In this document: positions 23,026 to 34,324 of the stretch, one piece after another
Layout: each line of letters begins with the position of its first letter
Position numbering within the stretch: the first letter of the stretch is position 1
Assembly (NCBI GenBank): GCA_024704765.1
Contig: JAKMXF010000044.1
Coordinates: forward strand, 522,501 to 586,500
Reading direction: 5' to 3'
Length of the DNA stretch: 64,000 nucleotides
Source: Oopsacas minuta
Taxonomy: Eukaryota; Porifera; Hexactinellida; Lyssacinosida; Leucopsacidae
Notes under the pieces: generated by a model
Told to the model about the DNA's origin: nothing
What the model saw: the letters and a program-made list of their open reading frames with translations, nothing else
Database searches by the model: none
Translations under genes and position numbers: made by a program

Positions 23026-25155
23026 ATGTCACAACTGGGGATTGCTTTTCGAATAAAAGCGCTAGACAGCAATTCTAAATCTAATTCTACTAAAATTAAC
23101 AACATATCCTCCTGGAGTCTATCTCATACTCCTGATAGAATAGCTGAGGAGAATACATTAGTTATACCATTACAGCCTGATACATGTATACATCTGAACA
23201 GAGAAAATGAAGATAGAGCTCTAGAGAATGAAGCTGTAAGAGCTATTCTTAGAGAAACATCTCAACATATTCAGGAAGATGCTATTACTGTAAGTTCATA
23301 CAATTTATTAGTCTACTGCGAGGTATTAAAAAGTACATGGTGTATGCGCGTTAAGTACATTCCACACGCATATTAACTATGTAGTATGTACAAAGCTAGT
23401 GGACTTATTTTATTATCAATGGCGGAAGTTTTCTCCTTGGTACTCGAATAGTTTGTGTTAAAATACGCTGAAACAACGTCTAAGGCTTCTTTTCCACTAA
23501 TCCAAGGTAAACACACCCGACAACAACTAAAACAATGTGTCAGAATAGGCAAACAACACTCAAAGCACAAATTTCTCTGTACTATACATCGCACAAGCTT
23601 TGTACACAAATTTAAGGGCGCACGCGCATCCGCTATGTACTATTTATTATATGTTACTGCTGCTGTATTATTCCTGTGTATTTAGAAACGAATACAGTCT
23701 ACTCCGCATAATAGATAACTTCATGGCCGTCCATTTTGCCTCAGTTAAGAGTTGATTAACTCTTTGTAAGGTACTGTTACTGGCCGAATGACCGATATTA
23801 TTCAGTTTTATTCAGGGCTTGAGGATATTCCTGCTCAGGGGTAGACACATTGGCGTCACCTACATTTTAGGTTGTGTCAAGTATTGTGGTCACGGCTTAT
23901 ATCATTCTGAGTATTTTTTTCCCTAAATACTGCAAGGTTACATAGAATTAAGCAATTAATATAATACTTCATTCTAGTGTTGCATGGCCATATACAACAC
24001 GTGCCGTTCAAAAGTATTCAGCTTGATTGGGCTACTGATCCTCATAATATCATACATTATATCTTGTAGGTACCTCTCACATCAACAGTCGGGGATAGGG
24101 AGAGTGGAAGAGAGGACTATTCAGATATTCCCGTATCCTCATTCGGTAAGGCAGCGCTTAGAGGTATGGGCTGGAAGGAGGGAGAAGCTATCGGAAAGAC
24201 TAGAAAGGGTCTCGTTACTCCCATCGAGTTGATACCTCATGCAGCTGGACTAGGGCTAGGAGCTCTCTCTAGGAAGAACAAACATGGAAAGCACAAGCAC
24301 GGGAAGGACCCTCTCGGTCCTGTGGTTGGTACAGATGGACGTGTTAAGCACCATAAGGGGTTAGACGAGAAAGTAGAACTTGCTTCTAACGCCTGTCTTG
24401 TGAAAGCAGGTTCTTATGTACGTATTAATGAGGGAGCACATGAAGGTCTACTTGGTAAAATACGAGAGCTAGACTCTGAGGGAAACCACGTAACAGTATC
24501 CTTATCATTAGGAGAGAGCAGTGTATATCTGCCCCTCAGTGATGTAGTGTTACTAGATGTTACTACAATGCAGCCTGTAGATCCTAATAGACATAAAAAT
24601 GCTAGAGCTAGGAAAGAGGTTATTAAGTCATACGGATTGATACTGAGAGGGAAGCAGGATATAAGTAGGAGTAATTCTACCTGTTCTAATAAATCAAATG
24701 TAATTAATTCCTATAAACAAACAGCTTTCACTGATTCAATGGATAGAGATAAGAAAGATAATAAGAAGACAATATTCAGATCCAAATCTCTAGTAGTTCC
24801 ATCCAGAAGAGCTTGGATACGATCAGATCTTAAGGTACGTCTAATCAGCAAGAGCTATAAGAAGGGACGGTACTATAATTCTAAAGTTAATATAATAGAT
24901 GTAGTGTCACCTGGAGTGTGCATGTGTCAAACTGATCAGGGACAGCTCCTAGAGGAGGTGAGTGAGGAGATGCTAGAGACTCTCTTACCCAAAGATATTA
25001 CTCTACCTGTGATGATAGTTAGTGGGGAATATTCAGGTCAGATAGCGTATATTCAAGAGAAAGATCCTAGTACTTGTATAGCTACTGTGCTTTTGGAGGA
25101 TTTGGATGCTTGTGTGGCTCTATCTTATGACAATATTTGTCAGATTATGGTTTAA
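23026..25155 (+). CDS. GPKOW: GPKOW, G-patch and KOW domain splicing protein
   Basis: Two exons, 23026-23289 and 24070-25155, join in phase 0 to 449 residues (human protein about 476). The G-patch lies at about residues 113-150 (FGKAALRGMGWKEGEAIGK). A first KOW motif lies near 199-235 (GSYVRINEGAHEGLLGKI) and a second near 402-440 (MIVSGEYSGQIAYIQ). The family binds the helicase DHX16 through the G-patch and RNA through KOW, and works in the catalytic spliceosome in the nucleus. The start ATG is one base after ACATTCTATAG, which looks like a 3' splice site. The 780-bp intron holds only short unassigned frames. Confidence 0.93.
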
Positions 25156-25195
25156 TGTAATTGTGTTACTTTCAAGTATACCTTTGTTGTTCAAA

Positions 25196-25490
25196 TCTAT
25201 ATTATTAAATTGCCATTTTTGTCTGTCTGTCTGTCTGTCTGTCCGTTGTCAAGGAAAGGATTTATGGAATGTTGTATCTAATTCGAATTTCTCAATTCTG
25301 AGATGTCGCATAACTATGTACCGTATTTATCGTGTTTACCAAGAAAGTAAACACAATTCAAAAAAATTGACTAAACATAGCGAATATGCAGAATCTGATG
25401 TTCATACTTTTGAATTAATCATATCTAAATGTATTTGTTGTCTTTATAAATATAAAGTAAACAAATAATTTGAAATCTCAGAATATACAT
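25196..25490 (+). repeat. Helitron-like interspersed repeat, copy 1
   Basis: Begins TCTATATTATTAAA, then a (GTCT)n run, GTCCGTTGTCAAGGAAAGG and about 220 bp of conserved sequence. Similar copies are at 46640-46866 (inverted) and 58587-58830. Confidence 0.7.
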
Positions 25491-25830
25491 AGAGACTTGC
25501 TCCTAACTGCTACAATGGGGTGACAAAGAGCGCTGAATCCGAATTTCGCATTTTCAAGTTTCTCTTTATGTAATTTTTATGAATATATAGTAAACAAATA
25601 TCTTAATAGTCTCAGTAACTTGCTTTCAATGGTTATACTGGGGGTAATCGAGTATGTTGATTCCGAATATGATTTTGTCAACAACATATTGTGAATATTT
25701 GTTGTTGTTTAAGTGTGTAGAGTAAACACATTTCTTGATAGTCCCAAAAACTTGGTTTCAATGGTTATGCCGGGGTAATCAAGTACGTTGATTCCGAATT
25801 TCGCACTTTTAAGGTACTCATGTGTAAATA
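25440..25830 (+). repeat. Tandem repeat of about 120-130 bp, three diverged units
   Basis: Each unit runs GTAAACAAAT, then CTTGCTT with CAATGGTTAT, then GGGGTAATC and TTGATTCCGAATTTCGCA. Part of the unit occurs inverted at 46370-46480, so it belongs to the dispersed Helitron-like family. Confidence 0.65.
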
Positions 25831-26669
25831 ATAGTTGTTCTCATAAAAAATTGGAAGCGTGAAGTGCTGAGTTACATTCTTTGATCTGCATTAATGTTAA
25901 TTATTATTTTGTCAATTACCACTCATATTTATATGCTTTTATTGCAGAGGGCTTTCAGTCATTCATCAGGGGTTGCCTCACAGAATCCAAAATATTTCAA
26001 AAATATTAGAGATTGAGCTCCAAATTTTTACCAAAGATTTGTATGGTATACGTAATATAATACTCTTAAAAAACGCATAGATCCAATTTGATGTGTATAT
26101 TGCAAAAATCAGGGTATTGATACCCTTATTTAATATAATCGATAATATTCACCCCTTAAAGCACCTCCAGCAGCTAGGTGACGGCTATTACTAACGCTCA
26201 TAACTAATCCAAAACATGTAAATTATATTCGTAATGATGCTACAAATTGTCAGCAGAGCATTAGTGTCCGAAAAAACAACTACGTACCAATTCCTATTGG
26301 AACATCACAACAAACTCAGGAAAACATCTTGAAAATTTGGGAACGGGATGTCATTGTGTGAATTTATTCGGTTCAATGGGCCTGTTTGCATTTATTTTTC
26401 ATGATTTTCATTATTAAGTTGATTTCCACCAATTCATAACATACACAAATAGTATGTAGATTTAATTTTTTTAATTTGAAGTTTACACACATCGCCTTAG
26501 TAGTGCTCTAAAGGTATACATTTGCTTGGAGGATTATTGTATGATGATCGTTTAATTTTTCAGCTTTTAATTTCATTTTACATAGTTTAGGTCAGTTATT
26601 TCGTTAACCTAAGAGTTAATCGCTGACGAGTTTAGGAGATCAATTCAGGACCCTGGGTCTTCCAGGGAG

Positions 26670-26756
26670 CAGGGCTGGAGTTGGTTAACCGAATTATGTA
26701 GGTGATTAAAACCTTTTCGAAAATATCGGTTAACCTGCTAACCGAATCCAGCCCTG
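26670..26756. mobile_element. Small hAT-like MITE with direct flanking repeats
   Basis: Ends CAGGGCTGGA and TCCAGCCCTG are inverted. Inner GGTTAACCGA blocks are inverted as well. The 7-mer CAGGGAG abuts both ends (26663-26669 and 26757-26763), as expected for a target duplication. Length 87 bp. Confidence 0.7.
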
Positions 26757-27055
26757 CAGGGAGAACTTAGTGATATTCTAAGAGGAGAAGAGAGTCAGTG
26801 AGCTTTAAAGGGTGCCTATACCTGGTATAAGGGGTTGACCTAATTTGGTCACTGAGTTCCCCAAACCCGATTATTGCATTTTTGGAGAGCGTAAATGCGT
26901 AATATCCTTCCAACCGCTGTAAACATTTTTGGAGCTCTATCTTGAAAACCTTTTGAAATATTTAGGTTTTTATCCTTCCACCCCTGAAAAACGACTAAAA
27001 AACCCCTGCCATAAGTCTGTTATTACATTTGTTATTTTAATTTATCTCCAGCATT

Positions 27056-27817
27056 ATGTCACGTTATGACCGAGCAATTACAATATTCTCACCAGATGGT
27101 CATCTCTTCCAAGTAGAATACGCACAGGAAGCTGTCAAGAAAGGAAGTGCAGCTGTTGGAGTACGTGGAGACAAGATCCTAGTCCTGGCAGTAGAGAAGC
27201 GAGCTGTTTCTAAGCTACAGGATTCTCGTACTATTCGTAAGATTTGTAAGTTGGATGATCATATTGTGATAGCATTTGCTGGTCTAACAGCTGATGCTCG
27301 TATCCTCATTGACTGGGCAAGGGAGGAGTGTCAGGACCACAGACTGGTATTGGAGGATCCAATAACCGTAGAGAACCTGGCTAGATATGTAGCTAATGTA
27401 CAGCAGAGACATACACAGAGTACAGGGGTACGTCCCTTCGGACTATCCACACTGGTAGCAGGGTTTAATGAGGACGGTAGTCCTCATCTATATACTACAG
27501 ATCCTGCAGGTGTGTACATGGCATGGAAAGCTAATGCAGTAGGTCGTAGTGATAAAACCGTACTAGAGTATTTGGAGAAGAATTATACAGAGGAGATAGC
27601 AGCTGACAATAAGCTATGTGTAAAGCTAGCTATACGTGCTCTCCTTGAGGTGGTACAGTCAGGAGCACAGAATATGGAGCTGGTAGTACTGGAGTACGGG
27701 AGACCCATGACCCCTCTCTCCACAGAAGAGTTAGAAGCACTAGTGAAAGAAGTGGAAGAGGATAGAGAAAAATCTGAAAAAACTAAAAAGGACAGTTTAG
27801 CTTCAGCCAAACCTTAG
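27056..27817 (+). CDS. PSMA7: Proteasome 20S subunit alpha type 7
   Basis: Single exon, 253 residues, full length for the alpha-4 (PSMA7) subunit. The N-terminal alpha signature is present ([20 protein letters not shown]), followed by the proteasome fold landmarks [20 protein letters not shown] and [10 protein letters not shown]. The C-terminus is rich in Lys and Glu. The subunit forms part of the outer gate ring of the 20S core in cytosol and nucleus. The ATG lies four bases after a pyrimidine-rich TTTATCTCCAG, a strong 3' splice-site match. COG6 begins 146 bp downstream on the same strand. Confidence 0.97.
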   Translation: MSRYDRAITIFSPDGHLFQVEYAQEAVKKGSAAVGVRGDKILVLAVEKRAVSKLQDSRTIRKICKLDDHIVIAFAGLTADARILIDWAREECQDHRLVLEDPITVENLARYVANVQQRHTQSTGVRPFGLSTLVAGFNEDGSPHLYTTDPAGVYMAWKANAVGRSDKTVLEYLEKNYTEEIAADNKLCVKLAIRALLEVVQSGAQNMELVVLEYGRPMTPLSTEELEALVKEVEEDREKSEKTKKDSLASAKP

Positions 27818-27963
27818 CACATCTATTAGTATGGTGTATTAGTTATCAAGAAATTAGATATATGTATTGCAGACGTCTGATGTTTTGAATTAATTATTTG
27901 GGACTAATTTATATAATTCCTTTGTATCACAAACGTTGCTAACTTTACATCTTAACTAATAGC

Positions 27964-29898
27964 ATGACGTCATTAGACCACGGAGACACAGCACACAATA
28001 AGAACCCTCTAAACAAGAAGTTACAGAAGATTCTGAATCCTAAATTCCTCTCAGACATAGACACACAAGATGCACTACTAGCTCTATCAGACTTTTTTCC
28101 AGAGAATAATGTTCGTTCTAGAAGGAAGCTCCGTAGTGACACAGAATTAAGAGGATTGAGATTAAATGAAGAATTCCTTGCTTCTCTTGAGACTGTTAAC
28201 TCAGCACTAGAACAGCTGTCTGTAGAGGTTAAGAGTATAGATTCTTGTTATAAGGATATGACGGCTCGTCTGGGAGAGACGAGGGAGCGATGTGCTGAGG
28301 TACTTGAACAGACAGCTACTCTACAGAAGGAGATGCAGCAGGTGGAGAAGAGATCTTTGTTATTAGATGCATTCTGTCACAAATTCCAACTCTCTTCTCA
28401 GGAAACTCAACTCCTAGAACAAGCAGACGAGGTAGGACCATCCTTTTTCCAAGCTCTCAGGAAGGTACAGCACATACATACAGACTGTCAGACACTGATC
28501 CGATCCTCTGATCTGCATGTAGGTCTAGAGATTATGGAGAGTATGGCTGGCATACAGGAGAGAGCTTATGAGAATTTATTTCGCTGGTGTCAGAGAACAT
28601 GTAGAAGCTTTACTGGAGAGTTTCCTGTGTTCACTCATGAGTTAAAGAATGCTCTACAGATCGTCTCACAACGTGAAGCATTAAGAGTGTATGTATTAGA
28701 TGATTACGTCACTACACGACGTTCTAGCTTAGTCAGATCTTTCATTGACTCACTTACACTAGGAGGACCTGGTGGAAATCCTAAGCCAATAGAAATGCAC
28801 AGTCATGATCCTGTTAGATATGCTAGTGACTTGTTAGGCTGGTTACATCAGGCTATGGCTTCTGAGAATGAATTGTTAGTAGCTCTGTTGTTACAAGATA
28901 TTCCTGACAGTGTTGTGTCTGTCGATAAGTCAGAAATACCAATGCTCCTGAACCGTATCTGTGAAGGAGCTAGTCACATGGTGAAGGTACGATTAGAACA
29001 GATCCTATCTAACGTAATAGACTCAATGGATTTATTCAGAATATCCAATAACATACGGTTTTATCAGAATGTGTATCATGGATTCCTGGGAGATAATTCA
29101 GAACTTCTCAAGTTTGTGGCTGATATGTACGAATTATCTCTCAAACTATTTGCTAAACATTTGAACGGACACGCCTCCAAACTGCTGGAGAGTGTTAGTG
29201 AGCCTCCCTTCGATCTTGAGCCTACAATCCAATTCACAGAGTCCCTGACCTTGTTACGTAGTATATTGTCTCTTGAAAACACCTCTGTAGCCCCTCTAGA
29301 GGGTAACAGACCTCTCTTACACACAATATACGAGTCTCTAGTAGCTCCTCTGATTGAGTACGCTACTATATCCGCTTCTCTTGATAGTACTCTCTCTCAA
29401 GCCGAGCTTCTCATATACCAAATCAACTGTTGTGACCGTCTGCACCAGGGATTAGCACTCTACTATAGCACAGGAGAGGAGACAGGGTTTGAGAAGTTAC
29501 TTGTACAACTACAGACACATCAGGACAGACTGATACAAGAACAAGCTTCCTTCTTCCTGTCTAAAGCTAAGCTTAACATTATACACATGCATTATCTTAC
29601 TGCAGATAAGAGTTATGAAGGAGCTCTCTCTCTCTACTCAGGACTAGAATCAGACTCTCTATTACAAGCTATCCTCAGTTTACAGCAGTTACTAGCTCTT
29701 CCTGATCAACATCCTATACCTCAGCTAGATTGCCTCAGAAGTAAAAAGATTAGAGATTATATACTTGGTTCTGGCATGCGGTTAGTCTGTGACTTCTATA
29801 CAAGTCTACATTCCAGCATATCTGACCCTAGCAACGGATACGGAGATCTTAAAGATAAGCTCCATCAGCCTAGTGAGATAGAGCACCTCCTCTTATGA
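27964..29898 (+). CDS. COG6: Conserved oligomeric Golgi complex subunit 6
   Basis: Single exon, 644 residues, close to the usual length of about 657. The N-terminal part has the conserved start PLNKKLQKIL followed by coiled-coil segments (about 65-140). The helical rest includes FFQALRKVQHIH and AYENLFRWCQRTCR, which are family hallmarks. COG6 is part of lobe B of the COG tether that guides retrograde vesicles within the Golgi. The ATG is one base after CTTAACTAATAG. It sits 146 bp after PSMA7 and 117 bp before CEP43, all on one strand. Confidence 0.95.
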   Translation: MTSLDHGDTAHNKNPLNKKLQKILNPKFLSDIDTQDALLALSDFFPENNVRSRRKLRSDTELRGLRLNEEFLASLETVNSALEQLSVEVKSIDSCYKDMTARLGETRERCAEVLEQTATLQKEMQQVEKRSLLLDAFCHKFQLSSQETQLLEQADEVGPSFFQALRKVQHIHTDCQTLIRSSDLHVGLEIMESMAGIQERAYENLFRWCQRTCRSFTGEFPVFTHELKNALQIVSQREALRVYVLDDYVTTRRSSLVRSFIDSLTLGGPGGNPKPIEMHSHDPVRYASDLLGWLHQAMASENELLVALLLQDIPDSVVSVDKSEIPMLLNRICEGASHMVKVRLEQILSNVIDSMDLFRISNNIRFYQNVYHGFLGDNSELLKFVADMYELSLKLFAKHLNGHASKLLESVSEPPFDLEPTIQFTESLTLLRSILSLENTSVAPLEGNRPLLHTIYESLVAPLIEYATISASLDSTLSQAELLIYQINCCDRLHQGLALYYSTGEETGFEKLLVQLQTHQDRLIQEQASFFLSKAKLNIIHMHYLTADKSYEGALSLYSGLESDSLLQAILSLQQLLALPDQHPIPQLDCLRSKKIRDYILGSGMRLVCDFYTSLHSSISDPSNGYGDLKDKLHQPSEIEHLLL

Positions 29899-30015
29899 CC
29901 TCTATATAGTATGTATGTTTATAATGCAAATAATAGAATTAAATTATCTATAATAATAGTATGCTACGTACCTTATACGTAGTAGATTAATATAGTATAG
30001 TTATATACTGTTAGA

Positions 30016-31041
30016 ATGACAGATGAAGAAGCAGAGTTCAGAGAGGTGCTGGTACGGAGTTTAGAGTCTAAAGGAGTATTCAATAAGTGTAAAGCTGAAG
30101 TGAGAGCTAATGTGTTCCTAGCTCTGGAGCAGCAAGAAGGAGAAGAAGGAGGAGGATCTACTCTTATGGCTCCTAAAATAACAAAGTATTGTAAGTCCAG
30201 AGAGGGAGAGTTGGTTCTTGGATTGATAAGAGAGTTCTTACAATTCTACGAGCTGGAGTACTCCCTAGCCGTGTTTGAGCCTGAGAGTAATATAGAGGGT
30301 GTTACTCACACCAGAGAGCAGCTATCTAAGGATGTTGGGGTAAGATCAACTATAGGGGATTATCCTCTCCTCCATCAACTCTTATTCAACAGATCACCTA
30401 TACCAGAAAAACAAATACTAAAAAATACTCAACAGCTAGACAACAATACTACTAATAAACAAACACAACATCTGACTAGTGACAAGCATATTACAGAGTA
30501 CTCTGAACCCTCAGGCTCTGTATCAGCTGTATCAGGACCAGGTGATCCTGTCAGTGATTATGACATCACGAATGAGAACAGTGATATCCTGGCTCCAGCT
30601 GATGAAGTATCAGATAAAAATAGTCAGAGTGATCTGGAGGACTTCTTCTCGGGTCTAGGTGGGACTGGGTTCTCTCAACACCTCCTCAACGTTAAGGATC
30701 TAGTTCCTCAAACCAGAGATACCTCTCAAGAACGTCCCAGGAGTGCGAGAGGGAGTGGCAGACCTTCTCCCATAATGTCCTCTCTCCACGGGGCTCCACC
30801 CCTAATCGGTCCTAACGCTAATCTAGAGATGGAGCTTAAATCAGTCCTGAGAGATCCTACCGCTACCCGAGTAGGAGGAAACCTATCTCAGCAGTCTTAC
30901 AGTGAGAGTATAGATGAACTTAAATTGAGTGTGGCTCTTGACTCTACACTCATGAGTCATTCTAACGAGACTACTGATCACACTACATCAGCTGTTAGTC
31001 TAGGAGATCTGGATTATGTAGAAGATGTACTCAAGAAGTGA
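30016..31041 (+). CDS. CEP43: CEP43 (FGFR1OP/FOP) centrosomal protein
   Basis: Single exon, 341 residues. The N-terminus (EFREVLVRSLESKGVFNKCK, then EVRANVFLALE) and the LisH segment at about 59-90 (LVLGLIREFLQFYELEYSLA) match the FOP family dimerisation region. The long middle is Ser/Thr-rich and low in conservation. The tail DLDYVEDVL matches the acidic family C-terminus. FOP sits at centriolar satellites and the distal centriole and helps ciliogenesis and microtubule anchoring. The ATG is one base after ATACTGTTAG. It is the third gene of a tight same-strand run. Confidence 0.9.
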   Translation: MTDEEAEFREVLVRSLESKGVFNKCKAEVRANVFLALEQQEGEEGGGSTLMAPKITKYCKSREGELVLGLIREFLQFYELEYSLAVFEPESNIEGVTHTREQLSKDVGVRSTIGDYPLLHQLLFNRSPIPEKQILKNTQQLDNNTTNKQTQHLTSDKHITEYSEPSGSVSAVSGPGDPVSDYDITNENSDILAPADEVSDKNSQSDLEDFFSGLGGTGFSQHLLNVKDLVPQTRDTSQERPRSARGSGRPSPIMSSLHGAPPLIGPNANLEMELKSVLRDPTATRVGGNLSQQSYSESIDELKLSVALDSTLMSHSNETTDHTTSAVSLGDLDYVEDVLKK

Positions 31042-31685
31042 TATTACGTCATTTTACTAATCAGCTGATCACTTATTCTTTAACTATAATTTCAATCTGA
31101 CACACTATGACATTATAAAATTATGACGTAATAGTGATTAATTGAATACAGGCAGGGTCTCTTATGATAAACCAAGCCAGTGTCCCCGATAAAGTCTTTC
31201 CCATAGGATTGTATTAATATAAAGACTCGTAATATTTAGTAGAACTAAGAATACTATGACAGTATATTATCAATATCCAGCATAAAACATAGTCCTGAGA
31301 TTATACTATATACGTATTATATATCTAGTAATTGGAATTCTACAATTTGTGGCATGATTATTGATTTAAGGATCTTTTTGTGGTAATTAATCAAATTTAT
31401 CGTATTTTATAAAATGTGATGATTGTAAAATAGCAACGTACATATATCTTTTGTGGGTGATTTAAATTTCTACTGCAAGTGAATTATTTGCAGCACTAGT
31501 TTAGACAAAGATTATATTGTGAAATGCAACTATTGCAACGAAATGTTTCGGACTAGGTGCTAAGTGTTGAAAGCGAATAGATAGGCAACTCTTCGAAGAA
31601 TTTCCATCTTGGGCGGGTTAAATAAACATTAACTAAATAAAGTCTTTAACGATTCTTCACGATCAACATAGCACTTTCTCTTTTG
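31042..31685. other. Intergenic region
   Basis: AT-rich, with no gene or clear repeat recognised before the MULE relic. Confidence 0.4.
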
Positions 31686-31689
31686 GGGA

Positions 31690-32590
31690 TCTCAGCCTGT
31701 CAGGTAAAAAGCTTATTTCACCTCAACCAATCCCTGTCTTCTTCAGAACATTTAAGAATGTCCATATTGAAGAATGATGGCAAGATAGGTGTGCAGAGAA
31801 TGACCTATGTCATCCCTCTACAACATTAGTTGTTCTTGGGAGGCCTTGGTACACCATCATGTGATAATTCCACATGTCCAAGGAGAATGTACTTGGAATA
31901 ACCACAGAATTATTGGGTATATGTCTTCCAATATAGGTTGATTCAAAATATAGAACTAAGTCGTAAGCATCTGAAGGAAGTTGTGCAAATAGTTAGCGGA
32001 ATAAATTGGGTGTATCTGTTGGTGTTGCAAAGGCTAGGGCAGGTATCATTCTCCTTTGTTACGCAAAACTAAGGTCATTTTGATATTTTCTTTTGAGCTC
32101 AAGTTTCCTGAATCTTTCGCCAAAAATTTGAGTAAGGTGGAAAAGCAGCCTTTAACCTGAATATGAGGATAGTGTCGCTTGAAGGCATATACAGTGAAGC
32201 CGCTTAAACGGGACAATGTTTTGGGAACAGATTTTTTACATAGAAAAATCGTCGGATAATTGGGACATAGAATCTGTACTTGAGTCCACATTTTTTGGTA
32301 AGAGCACAAATAAGCTTGGCAACAAATGCCCATCTTTCATTGGATCGGTTACAGATTTTAATGCGGATTACGTAGAGCTGGTAAAATAAACTGCCAGCAG
32401 TTTTGAAAGTACTGTCAGCCAACCAAACACTTGCAGAATTGAGAACCTCGATATTAGAATCTGTCCTCGTATAAGCCTGTGGTGACTCGAGACAGTTCAA
32501 AGAATTTGGCACTGGGAGTGCATTATTTATTCGTTTACGCGCTCGCCAGATAGTTTGTTTTAAGCTGTTAATTCTTGGAAGCCCTGACAA
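31690..32590 (-). pseudogene. Decayed MULE (Mutator-like) transposase
   Basis: Read on the - strand, one frame gives LPRINSLKQTIWRARKR and then ADSTFKTAGSLFYQLYVI, the region around the first catalytic Asp. After frame changes it gives YAFKRHYPHIQVKGCF. Near 31800-31900 it gives PRTTNVVEGWHRSFS, the typical C-terminal MULE motif. Several frameshifts and stops make it a relic. It may be related to the fragment captured at 40983-41454. Confidence 0.65.
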
Positions 32591-32789
32591 ATGTGTTCAA
32601 TTCCCGGACTCCGAACACAAATCACTCTAAAACAGATTGTCCGGCTCTAAACCGGACGTCTGGCAACCCTAGTTACACTACTAAGTTTACTTGTAGATAG
32701 CGTTAGCTTGGCCTAATAATACAAATTGTCAGAAATTATATATTCTCTAGTAATTGTAGTTGAGATTCTAGAAGTATTTTTTTAAAACG

Positions 32790-32855
32790 AGTAGCGAAGT
32801 AGCGAAGTAGCGAAGTAGCGAAGTAGCACATGAGCTACTCATATTTAAATATATG
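32790..32855. repeat. Short palindromic relic resembling the element 1 terminal repeat
   Basis: A run of four or five GTAGCGAA units leads into a near-palindrome GTAGCACATGAGCTACTC and then ATATTTAAATATAT. Element 1 ends have GTAGCGCATGCGCTACTC beside ATTTAAAA, so this looks like a solo or foldback derivative. Confidence 0.5.
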
Positions 32856-32971
32856 TCTTGGATTATAATTGTGAGTATAAAGATATTATAATATTATGAA
32901 CAATAATTTTGATCTCGTGGGGGTTCACTATAAGTACCCTGACCGTATTTATGGTGTTTATCTATTTTAGC

Positions 32972-34009
32972 ATGACGTCACTAGAGGATACACCCAACCT
33001 GAAACCAGTAGGATACAATATCTACACAGCTACAGTGCTAGTCAGGAACCCTGGGGGAGACTTCGGAGGATATAAGAGTAGATTCTTTATCAGTCCTGTA
33101 GAGTCATATTGTGGATTCTGTAGACAGACACCTAGAGAGCCTCACCGTGTAGCTTGTGGTCATATATTCTGTCATGACTGTCTCTTCACTAATATAGTTA
33201 ATCTCAGACTACCTTGTAATCAATGTCATACTCCTGTAAGGAGAGATGACTGTGTTCTGGATATACAGTTGAGTAGACGTATAGCGGATTCTTCTATCTC
33301 TTGTCCTTTCAGTGAAAATTGTAAATGGGCGGGGTATCTGTCCCGCTTGTCCCTCCACTTCTCAGAATGTACCCACGTTAATCCCATGATTCGCTCCTGT
33401 ATCCAGTCTATACAATCACACATATCAGACATAGCAGAGGAGAGTGAGAGATTAGAGAGACGTGTCGACAGACTATCTGAGCTCGTTAGGAAGATGGATT
33501 GTAGATGTGAATCAGCTACCTGTGAGTACGATAAACAGTTATCTTGGATAGGCAATCAGATGAACTATTTCCACCAGCATGTGCTGAATTATTCTCCTAA
33601 GAAGGAGCCTACCTACCAGGGATACGAACCTCACTTCAAGATGCCTACCCTTGGACAGAATTACCCTTCTCTTAATATTCCTGTGGATGAAATGTCGGAT
33701 TCTCTAAAGTTTGATTTAGGTAGAGTGCAACAACATCTCCCTCCCAGAGATGAGGAGATTGTACAGACGACTCCCAAGAGGAACTATAAACCCTCTGTCT
33801 ATGAAGATCATGTCAGGAAGGATGGAGGAGATTCAGATTTTGAATTAGATCTCCTTGATGACATAGATGCATTCCCACACGATGAGTTTGGTCATCCTCT
33901 TCCTATCCCCCCTGTCTACCCTGAGGTTGAATTTAAGATGTGTTTGCATTGTCAACACTTCAATGTGCCAACTTTAAAACGTTGTGAATCCTGTGCAAGA
34001 ATTATCTGA
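32972..34009 (+). CDS. RING and TRAF-type zinc finger protein, probable E3 ubiquitin ligase
   Basis: Single exon, 345 residues from the ATG that follows CTATTTTAG by one base. A C3HC4 RING lies at about 47-86 (CGFC, HRVACGHIFCHDC, CNQC). A TRAF-type zinc finger lies at about 110-136 (SCPFSENCKWAG, LHFSECTHV). A coiled coil lies at about 145-182. The C-terminal 23 residues form a four-cysteine finger (MCLHC, RCESC) like RanBP2-type or zinc-ribbon modules, which can bind ubiquitin or RNA. The middle is acidic and unstructured. There is no TRAF MATH domain. The layout suggests an E3 ligase, but no specific orthologue is recognised. Confidence 0.82.
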   Translation: MTSLEDTPNLKPVGYNIYTATVLVRNPGGDFGGYKSRFFISPVESYCGFCRQTPREPHRVACGHIFCHDCLFTNIVNLRLPCNQCHTPVRRDDCVLDIQLSRRIADSSISCPFSENCKWAGYLSRLSLHFSECTHVNPMIRSCIQSIQSHISDIAEESERLERRVDRLSELVRKMDCRCESATCEYDKQLSWIGNQMNYFHQHVLNYSPKKEPTYQGYEPHFKMPTLGQNYPSLNIPVDEMSDSLKFDLGRVQQHLPPRDEEIVQTTPKRNYKPSVYEDHVRKDGGDSDFELDLLDDIDAFPHDEFGHPLPIPPVYPEVEFKMCLHCQHFNVPTLKRCESCARII

Positions 34010-34324
34010 CATAAATGTAATGAAAACTGTCAACGGTAATTACTGTTGTTTTTTAATATATTTATTTGAATTATTATTTGTAATATATTTTACACAGAAG
34101 ACATAAACTACTTATAGTTAGCATAGTGAAACTAAGATAAGACGTATCCCTTCGGGAAACAAACTTGGTACGTATTATCCAGGAAATTATACAGTACACT
34201 CCTAATTAATCGATAATTTTGTGTTATGTATAGAGAAAGATTCTCGTTTTAACGCTCCTAAAAATCATACTCCTAGATAATTCCTTGGCTTGAACGTACT
34301 AACCGCCAGAGTGTATAGATGTTA

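Larger units (their letters stand above)
25156..27055. other. Repeat-rich intergenic region
   Basis: Contains a Helitron-like repeat (from 25196), a tandem 120-130 bp repeat (25440-25830) and a small hAT-like MITE (26670-26756). The remaining sequence has no recognised gene. Confidence 0.5.
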
